A DNA stretch of 64,000 bases from Sphaerisporangium aureirubrum (GTDB lineage Bacteria; Actinomycetota; Actinomycetes; Streptosporangiales; Streptosporangiaceae). Made by a program: the position numbers and the translations under genes. Under the pieces are notes generated by a model. The model made no database searches. It was given only the letters and a program-made list of their open reading frames with translations, and had not been told where the DNA came from. How positions within the stretch are numbered: the first letter of the stretch is position 1; every line of letters starts with the position of its first letter. Location: NCBI RefSeq assembly GCF_042658925.1, contig NZ_JBHSRF010000017.1, positions 62,001 to 126,000 of the forward strand, in the 5' to 3' direction. Below are positions 60,161 through 64,000 of this stretch, one piece after another.

Positions 60161-61654
60161 TCACCCGCCAAGGAACTCCGCCCGCCAGAGCCGCGCGTCC
60201 GGGAGCATCTCCAGCCGGACGAGGGACAGGCCGTCCTCGGCGAAGGACTCCATCTCCGTGCGGGTGAGCGGCCACGGCGGCCCGTCCTCGATCTCCTCGC
60301 CCTCGTCCCTGGCGGCCATGACGACGATGAGCGTGCCGCCCGGGCCGGTCAGGCGGCGGACCGCGGCGACGGCCTCGTGGCGCAGGCTCAGCGGCAGGGC
60401 CTGAACGGTGAAGATCTCGACCACCAGGTCGAAGGCGCCGATCCACTCGGCGGGCGGGTGGAACAGGTCGGCGGTCCGGTACCGCACCGCCGAGCCGGGG
60501 CGGCGGGCCCGGGCGGTCCGGATCGCGGTGCCGGAGATGTCGAAGGCGTCGGTGTCGAAACCCAGGCCGGCGACGTACTCCGCGTCCGCGCCCAGCCCGC
60601 AGCCGATCACCAGGGCCCGGCGTCCGTCGCCGCGGAGCGCGCGGGCGGCGGCCCACTCCCGGAGCGGCTCGCGCGGCCCCTCGCGGTCCCAGGGCATCGG
60701 CACCTCCCCGGCGGCCGCGGCGGCGTACAGGCGCTCGAACCAACCGGTGGGGTCGTCACCGGCCAGCGCCTTGGCGGACAGCACGCCGGCCTGCCGGCCC
60801 CAGCCGCCGGAGGTGTGCCACAGGATCGCCGGTACGACCGCGTCCCACGCGGCGCGGGGCAGCTCGTGCCCGACCGCCTCCAGAGGCAGCAGCCGCGCGT
60901 CCGGGATCTCGTCGGCCAGGGCGCGGCCGTGGGCGAGCGGGAACATCGGATCCTCGGTCCCGTGCAGGACGAGCGTGGGCACCGATATCAGGGGCAGCCG
61001 CGCACGCCAGCCGCCGGTGCCCTCGATCAGCCAGTGGTTCTTCATCGCCGACTCGATGTCCGCCGACCGCTCGACCATCCTGGTGACGACCTCGCGCACC
61101 CCGGCCTCGTCGAACGGGCGGGACGGCGCCGCGTACGGCCGGCAGCCCGCCACGACGTGGTCGACGACGGCGTCCCGGTCCGACCAGTCCGGTTCCGCCT
61201 GCTCATCGGTGAAGGTGTCCCGCAGGGCGTCCGTCATGCCCGGCAGGTCGGGATCACCCGCTCCCCCGCTCGTGCCGATCAGGGTCAGCGACGCCACCCG
61301 CTCAGGATGGTCCAGCGCCACGAGCTGCGCCAGCGCGCCCCCCATCGAGATCCCCGCGACGTGCGCCGTCGTGACCCCGAGCACGTCCAGCACCCCGGCC
61401 GCGTCCGCGACCAGGTCGTCCCCCGAATAGGCCGGCGCGCCCGCCGGATGGACGACCGACCGCCCGGTGTCCCGGTGGTCGTACCGGATCACGAACCGGG
61501 AACCGGCGGCCAGGCGCTCACAGAACTCCGGCTCCCACCAGTCCATCGAGGACGCCGCGCCCGCGATCAGCAGTAGCGCCGGATCGCCCGGTTCCCCGAA
61601 CGTCTCCACACACAGATCCACACCGTTGACTCGAAAAATCTTCTCGCCGGCCAC
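60161..61654 (-). CDS. alpha/beta-hydrolase-methyltransferase fusion protein
   Basis: A 497-residue two-domain protein. Residues 1-275 form an alpha/beta-hydrolase: FGEPGDPALLLIAGAASSMDWWEPEFCERLA, the nucleophile Ser103 in AGISMGGALA, the acid in HGTEDPMFPLAHG and His in VGHELP. This resembles aclacinomycin methylesterase-like hydrolases. Residues about 300-497 form a class I methyltransferase of the thiopurine type: RALVIGCGLGADAEYVAGLGFDTDAFDIS and FDLVVEIFTVQALPLSLR. Both halves keep their active residues. One domain could remove, and the other add, an ester methyl group, but this is only a suggestion. Confidence 0.85.
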   Translation of the reverse strand: MAGEKIFRVNGVDLCVETFGEPGDPALLLIAGAASSMDWWEPEFCERLAAGSRFVIRYDHRDTGRSVVHPAGAPAYSGDDLVADAAGVLDVLGVTTAHVAGISMGGALAQLVALDHPERVASLTLIGTSGGAGDPDLPGMTDALRDTFTDEQAEPDWSDRDAVVDHVVAGCRPYAAPSRPFDEAGVREVVTRMVERSADIESAMKNHWLIEGTGGWRARLPLISVPTLVLHGTEDPMFPLAHGRALADEIPDARLLPLEAVGHELPRAAWDAVVPAILWHTSGGWGRQAGVLSAKALAGDDPTGWFERLYAAAAAGEVPMPWDREGPREPLREWAAARALRGDGRRALVIGCGLGADAEYVAGLGFDTDAFDISGTAIRTARARRPGSAVRYRTADLFHPPAEWIGAFDLVVEIFTVQALPLSLRHEAVAAVRRLTGPGGTLIVVMAARDEGEEIEDGPPWPLTRTEMESFAEDGLSLVRLEMLPDARLWRAEFLGG

Positions 61655-61753
61655 ACGGGCAGCCTAATCCGCCGATCACTCGCCGCGGCCCCGATCGGAG
61701 GTCCGGGCGAACTCCCCCGGGACCGCGGTCCTCCGGCACCTTGTGACCCCGAT

Positions 61754-61769
61754 CTCTATATAGGTAGAG
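61754..61769. promoter_or_regulatory. short inverted repeat over the PadR promoter
   Basis: CTCTA (61754-61758) and TAGAG (61765-61769) flank TATATA, a likely -10, eight bases before the PadR start codon. An autoregulatory site and a near-leaderless transcript are likely. Confidence 0.45.
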
Positions 61770-61776
61770 TTCCACG

Positions 61777-62094
61777 GTGACCAGACGTCCCTCGCCGCAG
61801 ACCCTGGCGGTCCTGTCCGCCCTGGCGGCCGACCCCACCCGATGGCGCTACGGCTACGAGCTCGGCCAGCAGGTCGACCTGCGAGCGGGATCGCTCTACC
61901 CGATCCTGATGCGATTGTGCGACCGCGGCCTGCTGGAGCACATCTGGGAACCCGACGCTCCCCCCGGCCGCCCGCCCCGGCACCTGTACCGGCTGACCCC
62001 GGACGGCCTCAGCTTCACCGCCGAGACCACGGCCGCCGTGGCGGAGCCCGGGTCACGGACGCGGCGTCCGGGCCGGGTACGGGAGGCCTGGTGA
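61777..62094 (+). CDS. PadR-family transcriptional regulator
   Basis: A 105-residue winged-helix regulator. LAVLSALAADPTRWRYGYELGQQVDLRAGSLYPILMRLCDRGLLEHIWE is the PadR DNA-binding domain, followed by RHLYRLTPDGLSF and a short helix. GTG start at 61777 gives the family length; the stop overlaps the next start (GTGA). Such PadR-membrane protein pairs are common in actinomycetes; the regulator usually represses its own operon. Confidence 0.9.
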   Translation: MTRRPSPQTLAVLSALAADPTRWRYGYELGQQVDLRAGSLYPILMRLCDRGLLEHIWEPDAPPGRPPRHLYRLTPDGLSFTAETTAAVAEPGSRTRRPGRVREAW

Positions 62095-63104
62095 ACCGCC
62101 CCGGCGACATGCCCGCCGACAGGGCCGACTGGGCGGCCCGGCTGCTCGCGCTCGCGGTGCTGCTGCTCCCCGCCCGGCGTCGCGAGTGGGGTCAGGCCAT
62201 GCGCGCCGAGCTCGTCCAGATCGAGCCCGCCCCGGCGCGGCGCCGGTTCGCGCTGAGCTGCCTGCGGGTGTCGCTGGCCCAGCCGCAGCTGCTCGCCGCC
62301 GCCGCGTACCACCTGGTGACGCTCGGCGCGATCGGCGCGGTCATCGCCTGGACCGACGGTCTCACCTACGCCCCGCTGCGCGCCGGTCTCATCGCCCTGG
62401 TCACGGCCCTCGCCGCCCTCTCCTGGCTGGCCAGGCGCCCCGGGCTGCTCGGCCCCGTGCATCCCGGCCGGGCCGCCCGGCTCTTTCGCGCGGGAGGCTT
62501 CGTCCTGGTGGGGGCGGTGACCCTGCTCGTCGTCCAGAGCCTCCGCGTGGCCTCCGCGGGGCTGGCGGAAAAGGCCGAGGTGGGGGTGCCGATCCTCGGC
62601 ACCGTCCTGGTGGTGCACACGATGGCCTTCGCCGCCGTGACGGCCCGCAGGTCCCCCGCGAGCTCGCGCGCGCTCGTCGTCGGCGGCGCCTGCGGCGTCG
62701 CCGCCGCGCTGGAGTGCCTGGTGCCGATAGTCCTGCGCCCCCCGGTACCCGTGTCCAACGGCTGGGCGCTGCTCACCATCGCGACCTCCGCGGTCGCCGC
62801 CCTGCTCATCGGCGTCAACCGGGCCGGGAGCGCCGGCCAGGGGCTGATCGCCGCCCTGTGCGCGGCCGTCGTCACCACGCTGCTCATCTTCGCCGCGGTG
62901 AGCTTCCTGTTCGAGTTCGCCCCCCACTGGATCCCCGACACCAGCCCCGCCAACGTCGCCCCGGCCGACCGGCTCGCCAACAACCGCGCCGGGGCCGAGG
63001 ACCCGTACTTCGCCCTCCTGGCCCTCGGCTGCCTGCTGGCGGCGGCCCTGGCCGTCGTGACCACCGCGACCAGACGGCCGCTGCCCGCCGGACGGACCAT
63101 GTGA
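62091..63104 (+). CDS. multi-helix membrane protein partnered with PadR
   Basis: A 337-residue membrane protein with about eight hydrophobic segments. The start, AARLLALAVLLLPARRREWGQAMRAELVQIEPAPARRRFALSCLRV, is a motif often seen in actinobacterial membrane proteins downstream of PadR genes; it appears to place a conserved amphipathic helix before the first loop. GGGAGG precedes the GTG start. Its biochemical role is unknown. Coupling to the PadR gene suggests a sensor, transporter part or membrane stress protein. Confidence 0.8.
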   Translation: MNRPGDMPADRADWAARLLALAVLLLPARRREWGQAMRAELVQIEPAPARRRFALSCLRVSLAQPQLLAAAAYHLVTLGAIGAVIAWTDGLTYAPLRAGLIALVTALAALSWLARRPGLLGPVHPGRAARLFRAGGFVLVGAVTLLVVQSLRVASAGLAEKAEVGVPILGTVLVVHTMAFAAVTARRSPASSRALVVGGACGVAAALECLVPIVLRPPVPVSNGWALLTIATSAVAALLIGVNRAGSAGQGLIAALCAAVVTTLLIFAAVSFLFEFAPHWIPDTSPANVAPADRLANNRAGAEDPYFALLALGCLLAAALAVVTTATRRPLPAGRTM

Positions 63105-63138
63105 CCGGGGGCGGATCACCGCGGGACGGGCACCCGCC

Positions 63139-63903
63139 TCATGGGGTCCCGACGACGAGCCGGAGCGAACCGAGGAACTCCGGCTGCTCCCGGAGACGGC
63201 CGTGCGCCGCGTCCCAGGCCCCGCTGTCCAGATCGTCGCGCAGCCGGGCGACCGCCCGTTCCTCGGCGGCGTCGTCGACGAATCCCCAGGCGGACTGCGA
63301 GCCGCGCACCGCGGGGTCCAGGAACCGTTCGGGACGGCCGTAGTAGGCCTCGGTGAAGCCGTCGACGCAGTCGAGCGGGATCGCGACCGTCTCCACCCGC
63401 GCGGTCCCGCCGACCAGCGAGGCGATCATGTCGATCTTCGGGTAGCGCCGGCGCTCGGCGGCGATCAACTCGGGAGCGTACTCGGCGAGCCACAGCAGAT
63501 CGAGCGCGTCCCCGTCGAAGGTGAGCACGACCACCGGCCCTCGCGAGACCCGCCGCAACTCCCGCAGCCCCCGCTCGGTGTCCGCCCACTGGTGCACGGT
63601 GACCGTCGCCATCGCCGCGTCGAAGGCGCCGTCGTCGAAGGGCAGCCGCTCCGCCACCGCGTCCAGCGCGGGCACCCGGTGCGCGGGCCGCTGCGCCCGC
63701 ATCATGCGCGAAGGCTCGACCGCCACCACATACCGGTCCTCCGGCTCGTACGACCCGGCCCCCGCCCCCACGTTGATCACGCTGCGCCCGTCCCCGAGCG
63801 CCGCCAGCACCTGTGCCGCGATCCGCGGATCGGTCCGCCGCTGAACCGCGTACCCCTGCCCGTGCCGTTCGTAGTCGAAGTCCCCCGCCACCGTCGCCCC
63901 CAC
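63139..63903 (-). CDS. class I SAM-dependent methyltransferase (methyltransf_11 type)
   Basis: A 254-residue methyltransferase. FDYERHGQGYAVQRRTDPRIAAQVLAALGD opens the protein, SVINVGAGAGSYEPED is motif I, VVAVEPSRMM holds the ribose-binding Glu, and LPFDDGAFDAAMATVTVHQWAD is motif II. AAAGGGGAG lies six to seven bases before the GTG start. The 97 bases to the window end show nothing clear. Substrate unknown. Confidence 0.87.
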   Translation of the reverse strand: MGATVAGDFDYERHGQGYAVQRRTDPRIAAQVLAALGDGRSVINVGAGAGSYEPEDRYVVAVEPSRMMRAQRPAHRVPALDAVAERLPFDDGAFDAAMATVTVHQWADTERGLRELRRVSRGPVVVLTFDGDALDLLWLAEYAPELIAAERRRYPKIDMIASLVGGTARVETVAIPLDCVDGFTEAYYGRPERFLDPAVRGSQSAWGFVDDAAEERAVARLRDDLDSGAWDAAHGRLREQPEFLGSLRLVVGTP

Positions 63904-64000
63904 GTGGGCTCCCCTTTCACCCGCTCCCCGACAACATCAAACCGTAGCAATACACCACCTGACGGCCAATCACCCCAAACCACCACGATGCCTCATCCCG

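Noticed and set aside
58964..61576. 870-residue plus-strand open frame over AlaX and the two methyltransferase genes
   Set aside because: Covers three genes in two orientations; low-complexity Pro/Arg composition.
1..64000. CRISPR arrays, rRNA and tRNA genes
   Set aside because: No regularly spaced repeats, cloverleaf-like sequence with CCA/TTCGA features, or rRNA-like stretches were recognised by eye; a tRNAscan run could overturn this for tRNAs.

Overview
The window is a high-GC, gene-dense actinomycete chromosome segment. Evidence: very GC-rich third positions, many GTG starts, ATGA/GTGA coupling, SARP, LmbU and PucR regulators, and secreted multidomain carbohydrate enzymes. A filamentous genus of the Streptosporangiales type (Nonomuraea, Streptosporangium, Actinomadura) fits, but that is inference. 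No rRNA, tRNA, CRISPR array or complete insertion sequence was recognised.

Layout. (1) 1-2.5 kb: housekeeping genes (end of an alpha/beta hydrolase, an ADP-ribosylglycohydrolase, a CoA-binding protein, a DUF6886-like protein). (2) 2.8-12 kb: a plant-polysaccharide island read on the minus strand: secreted GH3 beta-glucosidase, secreted GH115 glucuronidase, an ArsR-like regulator and a secreted arabinofuranosidase-like enzyme with Fn3 and CBM2. Several palindromes resemble LacI-family operators. (3) 12.3-14 kb: a paired luciferase-like monooxygenase and FMN reductase (CE1758/CE1759 type). (4) 14.2-16.9 kb: trpB-trpA-gntR, with a perfect 16-bp palindrome just before trpB. (5) About 17.1-41.5 kb: a lower-GC biosynthetic gene cluster, the most interesting part. 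(6) 41.5-45.9 kb: a pyrimidine-type catabolic operon (PucR, cytosine deaminase, IPNS-like oxygenase, NCS1 permease). (7) 46-54.3 kb: FtsX-like permease, TAP-type secreted peptidase, geranylgeranyl-reductase-type flavoprotein, an M48 membrane peptidase. (8) 54.3-58.6 kb: secreted DUF305 and DUF1996 proteins and a GH16 glucanase with CebR-like operators upstream. (9) 58.6 kb to the end: AlaX editing protein, three methyltransferase genes (one fused to a hydrolase), and a PadR-membrane protein pair.

The cluster is a dissociated NRPS: one A-PCP-C protein, one free A domain, three free carrier proteins and three free condensation-type proteins. With them lie a histidine-ammonia-lyase-like MIO enzyme, two SyrP-like Fe/2OG hydroxylases, an O-carbamoyltransferase, two tandem SAM methyltransferases, a protein weakly resembling BtrH-type acyltransferases, a family-2 glycosyltransferase, an MFS exporter, and SARP and LmbU regulators. 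Translational coupling through 25.1-34.7 kb suggests one long operon. The parts suggest a small peptide-derived, hydroxylated, carbamoylated, methylated and possibly glycosylated product with a histidine- or urocanate-derived unit. I recognise no known cluster with this exact set, so the product stays open. Degraded genes lie at both edges (17.1 and 40.9-41.5 kb), consistent with an acquired island.
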